Below are positions 52,771 through 61,853 of a stretch of DNA of 64,000 bases, one piece after another. The stretch's first letter is position 1; each line of letters begins with the position of its first letter. Position numbers and translations under genes: made by a program. The notes beneath the pieces were generated by a model, which saw only the letters and a list, made by a program, of their open reading frames with translations, had not been told where the DNA came from and did no database searches. Source of the DNA: Croceimicrobium sp965658275 (lineage in GTDB: Bacteria > Bacteroidota > Bacteroidia > Flavobacteriales > Schleiferiaceae); assembly GCA_965658275.1 (NCBI GenBank), contig CBFHRN010000003.1:26843-90842 (forward strand). The letters are read 5' to 3'.

Positions 52771-53941
52771 GGGCTAATTCCTTCTTGGGTTTAAGGGTTA
52801 AGGGCTTTCGTTCTCCTTTGCGGCCTAGCAAAATAACTTCATTGGTATCGTGTCCAAAACCTCGAGCTTCTTGATCGGCCTGATTTAAAACGATCCAATC
52901 ACAGTTTTTCTTATCCAACTTTTTTTGGGCATTCGCCTCCGCATTCTCCGTTTCCAATGCAAAACCGATTAATACTTGCTCCTTCTTCTTTTTGACCCCT
53001 AGAGTTTTTAAAATATCAGGGTTCTCCACCAACTGCAATTCTAAGTTGGAACCGCTTTTTTTCATTTTTTGATTTGCCACCTGTGCAGGACGATAATCTG
53101 AAACTGCTGCACTTAAGATGGTCCAATCTGCCTCTTCATAGAATTCTTCGCAGGCTACCAGCATTTCTTGGGTACTTTCAACCCTCTTCACTACGATGCT
53201 TTTATCGGCTGGACTCAAGTAACTCGGACCTAAGACTAGTGTCACATCGGCCCCTTTTTGAGCAGCAGCTTCTGCTAAGGCTATACCCATTTTCCCACTA
53301 GACCGATTTCCTATAAAACGGACAGGGTCTATAGCTTCATAAGTAGGGCCTGCGTTAATCAAAAAGCGCTTTCCCCCAAGAGGTGACTTCGCCTTCAGGT
53401 CGCTTTGAATAGCTTTAAGAATAGTCTCAGGCTCTGCCATACGCCCCTCTCCTTCCAAACCTGATGCTAATTCTCCGCTTTCGGCAGGAATTAAAACATG
53501 TTTAAAGGAGAGCAAACGGTCTATATTAGTCTTGGTCGCTGGATGTTTATACATATCCAGGTCCATCGCAGGTGCGAAGTAGACTGGACATTTGGCGGAA
53601 AGATAAACAGCCATTAAGAAGTTGTCGCTTTGACCCTGAGCCATTTTGGCCATGGTATTCGCCGTCAAGGGGGCTAAAACCAAGAGATCCGCCCACAAGG
53701 CTAACTCCACATGGTTATTCCAAGTTCCGGAGTCTTGATCGTCTTCTTTGATGTATTCCCAATGAACAGGGTTCTTGCTTAGGGTGGCTAAGCTAAGCGG
53801 CGTAACAAAATCGCGGGCAGCTGGACTTAAAACAACACGTACCTCGGCACCTGCTTTGATAAGCAGACGCACGAGGTACGTTGTTTTATAGGCGGCTATA
53901 CCACCGGTTACACCCAGTAGTACTTTTTTCCCGCTTAACAT
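52730..53941 (-). CDS. coaBC: Bifunctional phosphopantothenoylcysteine decarboxylase/synthetase CoaBC
   Basis: Two steps of coenzyme A synthesis. 403 residues. CoaC half: VLLGVTGGIAAYKT for FMN binding, catalytic His in WNNHVELALWADLLVLAPLT and PAMDLDMYKHPAT. CoaB half: LINAGPTYEAIDPVRFIGNR with SSGKMGIALAEAA, and the C-terminal FALETENAEANAQKKLDKKN with the reactive Lys and VLNQADQEARGFGHDTNEV. The 3' end overlaps the DUF4835 gene by 41 bases; four bases separate it from rpoZ. Confidence 0.95.
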   Translation of the reverse strand: MLSGKKVLLGVTGGIAAYKTTYLVRLLIKAGAEVRVVLSPAARDFVTPLSLATLSKNPVHWEYIKEDDQDSGTWNNHVELALWADLLVLAPLTANTMAKMAQGQSDNFLMAVYLSAKCPVYFAPAMDLDMYKHPATKTNIDRLLSFKHVLIPAESGELASGLEGEGRMAEPETILKAIQSDLKAKSPLGGKRFLINAGPTYEAIDPVRFIGNRSSGKMGIALAEAAAQKGADVTLVLGPSYLSPADKSIVVKRVESTQEMLVACEEFYEEADWTILSAAVSDYRPAQVANQKMKKSGSNLELQLVENPDILKTLGVKKKKEQVLIGFALETENAEANAQKKLDKKNCDWIVLNQADQEARGFGHDTNEVILLGRKGERKPLTLKPKKELAHEILDVLIDHYSV

Positions 53942-53944
53942 GTT

Positions 53945-54277
53945 TTAATCTTCTTTTGGAGTCTCGCTAGGACGACGGAAATATATTTGATCGTCGCTCC
54001 ATTCCTTTGCAGCAATTGAATGCGCTTTAGGAAGGCTCTCATAATAGCGAGATACTTCAATTTGCTCCTTATTCTCAAAAATTTCCTCTAGAGAATCGTT
54101 GTGGGTAGCAAATTCATCCAATTTTTCGTGAAGCTCAACTTTGATGTCTTCAGCAATCTGATCTGCTCTTTTAGATAAAATCGCAAGTGACTCGTACACA
54201 TTACCAGTAGCACGATCAATATCATTGTGATCGCGTGTAATAGTATTTCTCGGAGCATCTACTTTTTTGAAGTCCAT
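53945..54277 (-). CDS. rpoZ: DNA-directed RNA polymerase omega subunit, Bacteroidota type
   Basis: 110 residues. NTITRDHNDIDRATGNVYES is the conserved opening for omega in Bacteroidota, followed by LSKRADQIAEDIKVELHEKL, equivalent to the helix that clamps the beta' subunit tail. The acidic helical C-terminus ends RRPSETPKED. Position between bamD and coaBC is typical for Bacteroidota and supports the assignment. Confidence 0.9.
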   Translation of the reverse strand: MDFKKVDAPRNTITRDHNDIDRATGNVYESLAILSKRADQIAEDIKVELHEKLDEFATHNDSLEEIFENKEQIEVSRYYESLPKAHSIAAKEWSDDQIYFRRPSETPKED

Positions 54278-54289
54278 ATGAATATAGGA

Positions 54290-55099
54290 TTAGGATTGAA
54301 TTCTTAAATTAGTAATAGTCTCATCTATACCTTCGAAAAGCTTTTGCAGTTCCTCCGCTCTTTCGCTTTCAGGGTAGGAATTTACAAAATCTTTGTAGGC
54401 CGTGCGACTTTCAATATAGCGCTGCAATTGTTTTTCTTGAATACTTTTCTCCGCTAATCGGAAAGCCGCGATAGTCTTAAAATATAAGGCATCTTCACGG
54501 TATTCTGTATCGGGATAATCATCCATCACATTATCAAAAGCAACCACCGCAGATTGATAATACTCCATATTGAAGTACAATTTCGCGCGATCAAAAGCCT
54601 TTAGTTCCAATTTCGCGCGAAGCTCATCAATGAGCTCATTAACACTTAAAAGCTTATCACTGTTCGGGTAAAGATTGGCAAACAATTGCAAATCATTCAT
54701 GGCTTTGAACGTGTAATCTTGATCTAGGCTAGCCGATGGTGACTCCAAATAATGGCAGTACCCAACCATGTAATAAGCCAGTTCCGTTTTGGGATGATTG
54801 GGGAAAGTTTTCGCAAAGTTCTTAAAGTGATAGGCAGCTAAAATGAAATCCTTCAATTCATAACTACACATCGCATAGTAATAATACACATCTGCCGCCT
54901 TATCACTTCCCCTGTAAAGAAGTAGAAGCTCATCAAAAAGCGGGTAAGCCTTCTGATATTCAGCATTTTCGTAGTATTCTACCGCCTTCTCGTACTTGAA
55001 GTCAACATTAGGACTCTTTAATACCTTTTGGTATTCATTACAAGAGCCTAGGCCCAAGCCCAAAAGGGTCAACAAAAGAATTTGAAAATTTTTCCTCAT
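54290..55099 (-). CDS. bamD: Outer membrane protein assembly lipoprotein BamD
   Basis: Part of the BAM complex that inserts beta-barrel proteins. 269 residues: lipoprotein signal LLTLLGLGLGSC (Cys about 20), then five TPR-like helical pairs: NAEYQKAYPLFDELLLLYRG, FAKTFPNHPKTELAYYMVGY, YHLESPSASLDQDYT, VAFDNVMDDYPDTEYREDAL. The length and repeat order match BamD/YfiO. A minus-strand -7 element TACTTTTG lies at 55111-55118. Confidence 0.93.
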   Translation of the reverse strand: MRKNFQILLLTLLGLGLGSCNEYQKVLKSPNVDFKYEKAVEYYENAEYQKAYPLFDELLLLYRGSDKAADVYYYYAMCSYELKDFILAAYHFKNFAKTFPNHPKTELAYYMVGYCHYLESPSASLDQDYTFKAMNDLQLFANLYPNSDKLLSVNELIDELRAKLELKAFDRAKLYFNMEYYQSAVVAFDNVMDDYPDTEYREDALYFKTIAAFRLAEKSIQEKQLQRYIESRTAYKDFVNSYPESERAEELQKLFEGIDETITNLRIQS

Positions 55100-55110
55100 A
55101 AAACAGCTGG

Positions 55111-55118
55111 CAAAAGTA
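55111..55118 (-). promoter_or_regulatory. -7 promoter element TACTTTTG for bamD-rpoZ-coaBC
   Basis: TAnnTTTG match on the minus strand, 11 bases before the bamD ATG; probably starts the bamD-rpoZ-coaBC-DUF4835 unit. Confidence 0.45.
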
Positions 55119-55148
55119 CAATTTTCCTAGGAATAGTCTAGGTCTAAT

Positions 55149-56192
55149 TTAGCATTCACTAGCTAATCGTTTTGATGGAGATTTTAGCCTTTTGAGCACT
55201 TCGGTTCTTAAAACAATTCCAAGGTCTTCCACTACTTCAATCTTCTGCACTTCACCGTCATAAATCCAATTGGATATAATTGGTAAATATTTCTCTTTCA
55301 AAGATTTAAGGACTGTAACATTTAAGGCTCTTAAGGCTGCAGCATTGCAATATTGTTCGTATTGACCTTGAATGGGAATCACTAAAAGTTTTTTAGAGAG
55401 GTACAAAGCCTCGGCTGGGGTTTCAAAACCTGCCGAGCATAGAACTCCTTCTGCCCCCATCATTGCTTCTAAAAATTTACTGGAAGAGATGGGCTCAAAA
55501 AGGCAATTCCGTCTTTGCTCTGGCACATCGATGTCCTTTGAAAATATTCTGAATTCACGATTGCTAATTTGATGCAAGACTTTATAAATCTCATCATTAC
55601 TGTAGGCGGGTAAATAGCAAACAAAATAATCCCCATGGACAGGCTTTGATTCTAGCAGTTCTTGGCGTAGTACGGCAGGAAATATAAAGTCATCGTAGCT
55701 CTTAAAATGAAAGCCTATAGCTTCTTTTGTGGGAGCATAGTTTCTTAAAATCCATTCAGGGAGCACCCTTCTTTTAAATGGCCTAGGAACCTTAGCACTC
55801 TTGAATGATGCTTGATGACCCATACCTAAGATGGGCCGAGATTTGAGTTTAGCCGACCAAGCACTCACGGGCTCAAAATCATTGATCACCAAATCGTAGG
55901 AGCTTAAATCTAAGGCTATTACGTCTTTCATAAATTGGATAAAACGCGCCCGTTTAATCGTTTTTAAATAATCCAAGCCTCCTTTCACATTGTATTCGAA
56001 GCTAATCCCCCTCAGCTGAAAATCAATAGTGTGATCTATACTCAGTTGATGATTAACTCCACTGCAAAGAACCTTTACATCCGCCCATTTTTTTAGCTCA
56101 TCAATGATAACATTGGCACGAGCCGAATGGCCGTTTCCCGTTCCCTGGAATGCGTAAAGTATTTTAGGTCTAGGAGGCCAGCCCTGGGTCAT
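55149..56192 (-). CDS. MurG/GT28-like glycosyltransferase
   Basis: 347 residues of GT-B type. It opens KILYAFQGTGNGHSARANVI, the glycine-rich acceptor loop of MurG/MGDG-synthase-like enzymes, and the C-terminal half has GVLCSAGFETPAEALYLSKK and PIQGQYEQYCNAAALRALNV, which form the UDP-sugar site with the EQ. The start overlaps the preceding phosphoesterase gene by 23 bases, so they are coupled; glycolipid synthesis from a product of that enzyme is a reasonable inference. Confidence 0.85.
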   Translation of the reverse strand: MTQGWPPRPKILYAFQGTGNGHSARANVIIDELKKWADVKVLCSGVNHQLSIDHTIDFQLRGISFEYNVKGGLDYLKTIKRARFIQFMKDVIALDLSSYDLVINDFEPVSAWSAKLKSRPILGMGHQASFKSAKVPRPFKRRVLPEWILRNYAPTKEAIGFHFKSYDDFIFPAVLRQELLESKPVHGDYFVCYLPAYSNDEIYKVLHQISNREFRIFSKDIDVPEQRRNCLFEPISSSKFLEAMMGAEGVLCSAGFETPAEALYLSKKLLVIPIQGQYEQYCNAAALRALNVTVLKSLKEKYLPIISNWIYDGEVQKIEVVEDLGIVLRTEVLKRLKSPSKRLASEC

Positions 56193-57018
56193 TGAATGTC
56201 ACTTTTTGAATGATTCGTTCAATACTAAGGTCATTTAGAAGCAATTCTTCCTCTTCTTGTTCTTCAACTTTATTTGCGGCTTCTTCAAAATAATACAAGG
56301 ACCAATTTCCATCCTGATATTCTAAAGCGCTTAAATTTTCGATCCAATCACCACTATTTAAATACCAGCATGATCCTTTATCATTTTTATATTGCCGCAT
56401 TTGTGGCTGATGAATATGCCCGCAAATCACAAATTGATAAGATTGATCAATTGCTAATTCGGCAGCCGTGCGTTCAAAATCATCGATATAGCTCAGTGCC
56501 TTTTTTACGCTATTCTTAATCTTCTTTGAAAAACTGTAACGCTCCCCACCTAATTTCTCCAAAACCCAATTACTAAGACTGTTGATCATTATAAGGAGAT
56601 CATAGCCCCAGCCCCCCAGTTTCGCAAGCCACTTGGCCGATTGAATAGACACATCGAAAATATCTCCATGGAAGATCCATGCTCTGCCTTCAGGTAGATC
56701 TAATACAAGTTTGTCCACTAAAGAAATATTACCCATTTCAAAGTCGCTAAAGCGCCTCAGGGCCTCATCATGATTACCGGTCAAATAATAGACTTTCGTT
56801 CCCTTAGAGGCCATCGAAAATATCTGTTTTAAAACCTTCAAATGGCTTTTGGGAAAATAGCTTTTGCGAAATTGCCAGATATCAATAATGTCCCCGTTTA
56901 AGACTAGTTTCTCCGGATTAATACTTTTCAAATAGCGATAAATTTCCTTAGCCCTACTGCCATAGGTACCAAGATGTAGATCGGATAATACTACGATAGG
57001 AATTTCGCGCTTTTCCAT
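56170..57018 (-). CDS. Calcineurin-like phosphoesterase, LpxH-like (UDP-2,3-diacylglucosamine diphosphatase)
   Basis: 282 residues from the ATG at 57018 (open upstream to 57048 without improvement). Metal motifs: VVLSDLHLGTYGS, VLNGDIIDIWQF, YYLTGNHDEAL, WIFHGDIFDVSI and ICGHIHQPQM, in the order seen in LpxH and related enzymes that cleave UDP-diacylglucosamine in lipid A synthesis. The helical insertion and C-terminal acidic tail (KVEEQEEEELLL) differ from E. coli LpxH. Bacteroidota usually carry one or two such genes. Confidence 0.87.
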   Translation of the reverse strand: MEKREIPIVVLSDLHLGTYGSRAKEIYRYLKSINPEKLVLNGDIIDIWQFRKSYFPKSHLKVLKQIFSMASKGTKVYYLTGNHDEALRRFSDFEMGNISLVDKLVLDLPEGRAWIFHGDIFDVSIQSAKWLAKLGGWGYDLLIMINSLSNWVLEKLGGERYSFSKKIKNSVKKALSYIDDFERTAAELAIDQSYQFVICGHIHQPQMRQYKNDKGSCWYLNSGDWIENLSALEYQDGNWSLYYFEEAANKVEEQEEEELLLNDLSIERIIQKVTFNDPGLAS

Positions 57019-57141
57019 AGAAATATTTTTGCAAAGGTTCGAGCGCAATATGAAACCAATATTAAGCTGGAGTTAAGGAGAATATTGTTTTAACAGGGAT
57101 TTGTTTAAAACACTCCTAGACATTGCCCCAATTGCAATTTG

Positions 57142-57149
57142 TACCTTCG
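57142..57149 (+). promoter_or_regulatory. -7 promoter element TACCTTCG
   Basis: TAnnTTCG match 17 bases before the HAD phosphatase ATG. Confidence 0.45.
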
Positions 57150-57166
57150 AATACTAAAAGTAAATC

Positions 57167-57877
57167 ATGGAATTAGCAGACTTAGAAACCCAATTTGTAG
57201 ATATCGGCGCGACCTTTTTAAGTTCCGCTTATGATATGCAGTCCAAGTTAAAAAACATCAAAGCCTATGTTTTCGATTGGGACGGCGTGTTTAATAGTGG
57301 TACCAAGCATGGCGACGAAGGTAGTCCCTTCAGTGAAGTAGATTCGGCTGGCCTGCGCATGCTGCGATATGGTCATTACCGCAGCACCGGGAAATCACCT
57401 TTGCTAGCTATAATAACGGGCGCCTACAACCCCACCGCGGTGCAATTAATAACAAATCACGGAGGTAATGCGATCTACCAAAAAGCTATTCATAAGTCTA
57501 AAGCTTTGGACCACTTTTGCGAAATGCATCAATTGGAACCTCAAGAAATAGCTTACATATATGATGACGTGTTAGATCTTGATGTTGCATCCCAAGTTGG
57601 CTTACGCTTTTGTATTGGCCGATTGGCTAACCCTATCTTTTTAGGTCTTGTAAGTGGTTCGGGCTTAGCTGATTATATTACCGCATGCCAAGGAAATGAA
57701 CACGCAGTACGCGAAATATGCGAACTCAACTTGGCACTAATGGGCCAATACACCTCTGTGGTTCAGGAGCTTATGCAAAGAACGGGGGATTATGAAAGCT
57801 TCAAAGAGGAATTAAAGAAGAATGAATTAAGAAAATTCGAATACCGTGATAAGGATTTTCTGTTGGCAGAAGACTAG
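57167..57877 (+). CDS. HAD-superfamily phosphatase, KdsC-like
   Basis: 236 residues. The HAD motif I is FDWDGVFNSG (about residues 36-45, nucleophile Asp and acid Asp), motif II AIITGAY (about 83-89), motif III Lys in KAIHKSKALDHF, and motif IV YIYDDVLDLDVA. KdsC removes phosphate from 3-deoxy-D-manno-octulosonate 8-phosphate for LPS; this protein is longer, with an extra N-terminal 25 residues and a C-terminal helical tail, so the substrate is not certain. Confidence 0.82.
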   Translation: MELADLETQFVDIGATFLSSAYDMQSKLKNIKAYVFDWDGVFNSGTKHGDEGSPFSEVDSAGLRMLRYGHYRSTGKSPLLAIITGAYNPTAVQLITNHGGNAIYQKAIHKSKALDHFCEMHQLEPQEIAYIYDDVLDLDVASQVGLRFCIGRLANPIFLGLVSGSGLADYITACQGNEHAVREICELNLALMGQYTSVVQELMQRTGDYESFKEELKKNELRKFEYRDKDFLLAED

Positions 57878-57914
57878 TCCATTCCTTACCTTGCTTCAAA
57901 TTCCAAATAAAGAA

Positions 57915-58769
57915 ATGAAAAAGCTATTATCTATTTTTTTAGCGCTGGGTACTGTCGGTGCGTTTGCACAAGAGTTACCGCAGCCTAGTCCAAAATCAAC
58001 TATTCAGCAAAGAGTTGGATTAACTGATTTCACTGTAGAATATTCTCGTCCCGCTAAAAGAGGCCGGGAGATTTTCGGAAGCCTTGTTCCTTATGACAAA
58101 TTATGGAGAACGGGCGCCAACAAAGCAACCAGTATCGAGTTTAACACGGCTGTTGTTATTAATGGTGAGGAAGTAGCTCCTGGGAAATACAGCATTTTCT
58201 CCATCCCATCGGAAAAGGATTGGACTTTCATTCTTAATAGTAATACTGAGCTTTGGGGTACAGATGGATACGAGGAAGACAAAGACGTTCTTCGTGTAAA
58301 TGTGCCAAGCATTGAATTTTCAGCTCAGGAAAACTTCACCATAGGCTTCAATAGCATAGAAGGTGGAGCCGGTGCCCTAGAAATTTCTTGGGATGGTAGA
58401 GGTATCAGTATTCCATTTACCGTAGATGTTACTGAAAAGGCAAAAGCTAATATCACAGAAGCTTTAAAAACAGCTAAGCCAGAAGACCAATGGCGTGTGC
58501 ACCGTAATGCTGCTACCTATTATCTAAGAGAACTAAAAGACGCGGAAGCAGCCAAAGGTTTTAGTGAAGGCTCCGTTAAATTAAACCCAGATAATTGGTA
58601 CAGTCACCTTGTTCATGGCGAAGTTTTAGCCGCATTAGGAGATAAGAAAGGTGCGCTTAAGGCAGGTAAAATGGCGATGAAGTTAGGTCAAGAAGCAGCT
58701 GAAAAGGCAGGTCAAGAATTTGGCTATGCGAGTATGATCGAAGAGGCGATGGCCGAATGGAAAAAGTAA
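57915..58769 (+). CDS. DUF2911 domain secreted protein with TPR tail
   Basis: 284 residues from the ATG at 57915, which gives signal peptide TVGAFAQ (about 12-18); longer starts would obscure it. DUF2911 follows: QRVGLTDFTVEYSRPAKRGR, LVPYDKLWRTGANKATSIEF and KYSIFSIPSEKDWTFILNSN. The end has a TPR-like pair (SVKLNPDNWYSHLVHGEVLA). Widely found in Bacteroidota, of unknown function, probably periplasmic. The terminator at 58804 closes the gene. Confidence 0.88.
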   Translation: MKKLLSIFLALGTVGAFAQELPQPSPKSTIQQRVGLTDFTVEYSRPAKRGREIFGSLVPYDKLWRTGANKATSIEFNTAVVINGEEVAPGKYSIFSIPSEKDWTFILNSNTELWGTDGYEEDKDVLRVNVPSIEFSAQENFTIGFNSIEGGAGALEISWDGRGISIPFTVDVTEKAKANITEALKTAKPEDQWRVHRNAATYYLRELKDAEAAKGFSEGSVKLNPDNWYSHLVHGEVLAALGDKKGALKAGKMAMKLGQEAAEKAGQEFGYASMIEEAMAEWKK

Positions 58770-58803
58770 ACTAATCAGCTCACCGCTTGCAAGAAGCTGA
58801 TAT

Positions 58804-58832
58804 ACCCCGGCCCCTTTGGCCGGGGTTTCTTT
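58804..58832 (+). terminator. Rho-independent terminator after the DUF2911 gene
   Basis: Perfect nine-base stem ACCCCGGCC at 58804-58812 with GGCCGGGGT at 58818-58826, five-base loop and a T-rich tail. G+C rich for this genome. Confidence 0.88.
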
Positions 58833-58855
58833 TAGTTCAATTTTAAAACAAGAGG

Positions 58856-59704
58856 ATGGAATTTGATAAGTACCAATACAGTATAGCCGGTTTTAATGCT
58901 ATTCCTATGGCTGCTGACCTCATTGCACCAAAAGGAGTTGGGCCTTTCCCAGTTGCTATTTACGCCCATGGCATCAATGGATTTAAAGATTGGGGAGGCA
59001 TGAATCTAGTGGCGGAAGAATTTGTAAAAGCGGGTATCGCTTTTTTGAAGTTTAACTTTTCCCACAATGGCACCACCCCTGCCCGACCAATGGATATTTA
59101 CGACTTGGATGTCTACAAGGAAGATTCTTATTTGAAAAGGCAGTTTGACCTACAACAAGTTTTAGACTTTGTAGAAAGCGAACATCCCGAAGTAGTTCTA
59201 GACCTTGAGAAAATCTACCTCATAGGTCATAGTCGCGGCGGAGCTGATGCCATCCTATTCGCGAGTCGAGATAAAAGAATAAATAAATTAATCACTTGGG
59301 CTTCCACCTCTCATGCTCGCACTCCATGGAATAATCTAGACACGGAGGCAATGGCGAAATGGAAAGAAAAAGGTTTCTATACGCGCCCGAATGCGCGAAC
59401 CAATCAAGATTTACCAATAAGCTATAGTTTATACCAAGAATATCAATCCAACAAAAGCCTTTTAGATATTGAGGCGAGGGCCCGAGAATTAAAACAAGAA
59501 TGGTTGATTGTACATGGCGATGAGGATGAAGCAGTTTTTGTAAAAGAAGCTTATGATCTAAAAACTTGGAATCCAGAGGCTCGAGTTAAAATAATCACAG
59601 CTACTGGTCATACTTTCGATCGAAGTCATCCATGGGAAACCGACGCCTTGCCAGAAGCCAGTCAAAGCCTTTGCCAAGTAAGTATCGAATTTTTACTGGA
59701 CTAG
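58856..59704 (+). CDS. Alpha/beta hydrolase
   Basis: 282 residues. AIYAHGINGFKDWGGMNLVA has the oxyanion-hole HG; the nucleophile elbow is IGHSRGGADA (Ser at about 124); acid residue likely in VHGDEDEAVFVKEAY and the catalytic His in ATGHTFDRSHPW. No signal peptide, so cytoplasmic. Resembles the dienelactone-hydrolase/peptidase group; substrate unknown. Its 3' end overlaps the converging exonuclease gene by 12 bases. Confidence 0.87.
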   Translation: MEFDKYQYSIAGFNAIPMAADLIAPKGVGPFPVAIYAHGINGFKDWGGMNLVAEEFVKAGIAFLKFNFSHNGTTPARPMDIYDLDVYKEDSYLKRQFDLQQVLDFVESEHPEVVLDLEKIYLIGHSRGGADAILFASRDKRINKLITWASTSHARTPWNNLDTEAMAKWKEKGFYTRPNARTNQDLPISYSLYQEYQSNKSLLDIEARARELKQEWLIVHGDEDEAVFVKEAYDLKTWNPEARVKIITATGHTFDRSHPWETDALPEASQSLCQVSIEFLLD

Positions 59705-61012
59705 AATTTCTTGGTATTTTAAGCGTTTTAGCCCGTCTCGAATAATCCCATCGGTGCTGGCGCTCGTTTGCACTTCCTTAATGTATGGCTGCAGGTCATT
59801 TGGATTGCGAATTGGTATTTCCTTGGGCACATACCCCATGCACTCAAAACCCTCTGGCCCCAATTGTACAAACCCATTTTCATCGGGCTTGCGACCCGGT
59901 AGCACAATTATTTTGTGCATTCTGGAGTCCTTTATTTCCTGCTTCAATTCTTTAATGCCATTCTCATGACCGGCATGATGCCCTGCCGCAGCCTGAGGGA
60001 AACCACAAAGCTTAGGGTCCAATTGGTATTGCTCCACCTTATCACTAACCCAGGCACGAGCCTTCTCCAAATTGTGAAACTGTATTAAAAAGGATTGTTG
60101 ACGATTAACCCGATTGATACCCAAAGCACTTTGGCCCTTTTGAGTTTGATACAAGAACACTCCGAATTTCTGTTTCGGGCTTTTTTGGGCACGATTAAAT
60201 GGAGGCCATAATCTTCGGATCTCGTGATCCTCCCATAATCCAGCCTGTAAAATATTTCCACATAATTCGTAATGAATATGCGCTATTTCCCTTTTGAAAG
60301 CAGATGATTTTGAGGTTCCTTTATCCGCTGTAAAGTGGCTACTAACCCTCGATTTAAGGCGACTAGCTTTACCGACGTACAATATCTCTCCCAAAAGATT
60401 ATAGAAATAATACACTCCGGGTAAATTTGGCAAGTTGTGAAATTCTTGCGCCGGTAAATGAACGGGTAAATTCAATTCCCCTGTATTTACCTTAATCATT
60501 TGCTGCCATTGCCCTTGCTTGTCTTCCTCCAACAGCAAATGCAATAATTCAGTAGTGACCTTTGCATCTCCCCAAGCCCGATGCGCTGCTTCATTCCTTA
60601 AGTCGAAATGCTGAGCCAAATTCCCCAAACTGTAAGAACGTAATCCTTTCTTAATTCTTCTTGAGTATCGAACGGTACAAAGGCGTCTAGGCTTGTAATC
60701 TATCCCTTCCGCCTTAAAAGCTGCCTGAATAAAGCTAAGGTCAAAATGCACATTGTGAGCCACAAAAATATGTTCACCTAATAGTTCTCTTAAAGACTTG
60801 GAAATCTGGGAGAAACTAGGTGCATCGGCCACCATATTATTATCAATACCCGTTAAGCTTTGGATGGAAAAGGGTATGGAATGATCGGGTTTTACAAGAG
60901 TATCATATCGATCCAAAATCTTTAGGCCATCGCTAATAACCACTGCTATTTCTGTGATAGAATTAGCAGCCGCATAGGAACCCGTTGTTTCGATATCCAC
61001 AATGGCAAACAC
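59693..61012 (-). CDS. DnaQ-like exonuclease fused to a GIY-YIG nuclease domain
   Basis: 439 residues, GTG start. The N-terminal domain (1-170) has DEDD-type exonuclease motifs: VDIETTGSYAAANSITEIAV, FVAHNVHFDLSFIQAAF and HRAWGDAKVTTELLHLL. A GIY-YIG domain follows (about 195-275): LPGVYYFYNLLGEILYVGKA, RLKSRVSSHF. The rest is a UvrC/Cho-like C-terminal tail of unclear function. Such fusions resemble E. coli Cho linked to a polymerase III epsilon-like domain and point to DNA repair. Confidence 0.88.
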   Translation of the reverse strand: MFAIVDIETTGSYAAANSITEIAVVISDGLKILDRYDTLVKPDHSIPFSIQSLTGIDNNMVADAPSFSQISKSLRELLGEHIFVAHNVHFDLSFIQAAFKAEGIDYKPRRLCTVRYSRRIKKGLRSYSLGNLAQHFDLRNEAAHRAWGDAKVTTELLHLLLEEDKQGQWQQMIKVNTGELNLPVHLPAQEFHNLPNLPGVYYFYNLLGEILYVGKASRLKSRVSSHFTADKGTSKSSAFKREIAHIHYELCGNILQAGLWEDHEIRRLWPPFNRAQKSPKQKFGVFLYQTQKGQSALGINRVNRQQSFLIQFHNLEKARAWVSDKVEQYQLDPKLCGFPQAAAGHHAGHENGIKELKQEIKDSRMHKIIVLPGRKPDENGFVQLGPEGFECMGYVPKEIPIRNPNDLQPYIKEVQTSASTDGIIRDGLKRLKYQEILVQ

Positions 61013-61064
61013 AAGGTGAAACTAACAATTTTGCCCTTTTGGAGTTATACCTAAAAAATAAATT

Positions 61065-61853
61065 ATGCCTGAACTACCCGAAGTAGAAATCATGCGCCGA
61101 TACTTTGAAGCTAGCGCATTGAATAAGAAGATTATAGCGCTACAGTTTCACGATCCCCTTTTCAAAGTATTTAAGTCGAGTCCCGAAGAATTGGAAAAAG
61201 GACTAGTCGGAAAAAAATTTACTGGAACCGAACGAATCGGTAAATACCTATTCGCCCAAATTGAAGATGGCGGCTATTTGCATTTGCATTTTGGCATGAC
61301 GGGTGACTTAGAACTATTTCGCTCCGAGACACTCCCCAAGTACACGCGATTTGTATTCGAGTTTGAAGATGGAGATAAACTTGCTTTCAAAGACTTACGC
61401 AAATTTGGGGTGATTGAATTAGCGGAGAGTCCCTCGGCTTACCAGCGTTCAAATAACTTGGGAGTGGATTTACTAAAGGCTGATCTAAAGGATTTCGAGA
61501 AAGGTCTAGCTGGGCGTAAAGTGGCCGTGAAAACCGCCCTCCTCGATCAAAAGCACTTTGCAGGCATTGGTAATTGGATCGCTGACGAAATGCTTTTTAA
61601 CGCTGGGATACACCCCCAAAAACCCTGCAATAAGCTGAGTAAACAAAATATTGCAGCCTTGCAAAGAGAGGCAAAGACGATTGTAGAAAGAGCGATCCTC
61701 GAAGACACCCACTACGGCGATTTCCCAAAAGATTTCTTTGTGAATTACCGAAAGGAAGGCGCAATCCACCCAGATCATCCTCAAAGTCCCGTAGAGCGAT
61801 TAGTAGTGGGCGGACGAGGCACTTTTATTGTTCCGGAAAAACAGGTGAAATAA
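61065..61853 (+). CDS. mutM: Fpg/Nei-family DNA glycosylase, zincless finger
   Basis: 262 residues. MPELPEVEIMRRYFEASALN has the catalytic Pro1 and Glu2; FKDLRKFGVIELAES and LLDQKHFAGIGNWIADEMLF are the void-filling loop and H2TH region. The C-terminal zinc finger normally has four Cys; here the corresponding region is FVNYRKEGAIHPDHPQSPVE followed by LVVGGRGTFIVPEKQVK, with no Cys but the conserved Arg-Gly-Thr hairpin. That is a zincless finger as in NEIL1-type enzymes. Overlaps the following gene by one base. Confidence 0.88.
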   Translation: MPELPEVEIMRRYFEASALNKKIIALQFHDPLFKVFKSSPEELEKGLVGKKFTGTERIGKYLFAQIEDGGYLHLHFGMTGDLELFRSETLPKYTRFVFEFEDGDKLAFKDLRKFGVIELAESPSAYQRSNNLGVDLLKADLKDFEKGLAGRKVAVKTALLDQKHFAGIGNWIADEMLFNAGIHPQKPCNKLSKQNIAALQREAKTIVERAILEDTHYGDFPKDFFVNYRKEGAIHPDHPQSPVERLVVGGRGTFIVPEKQVK

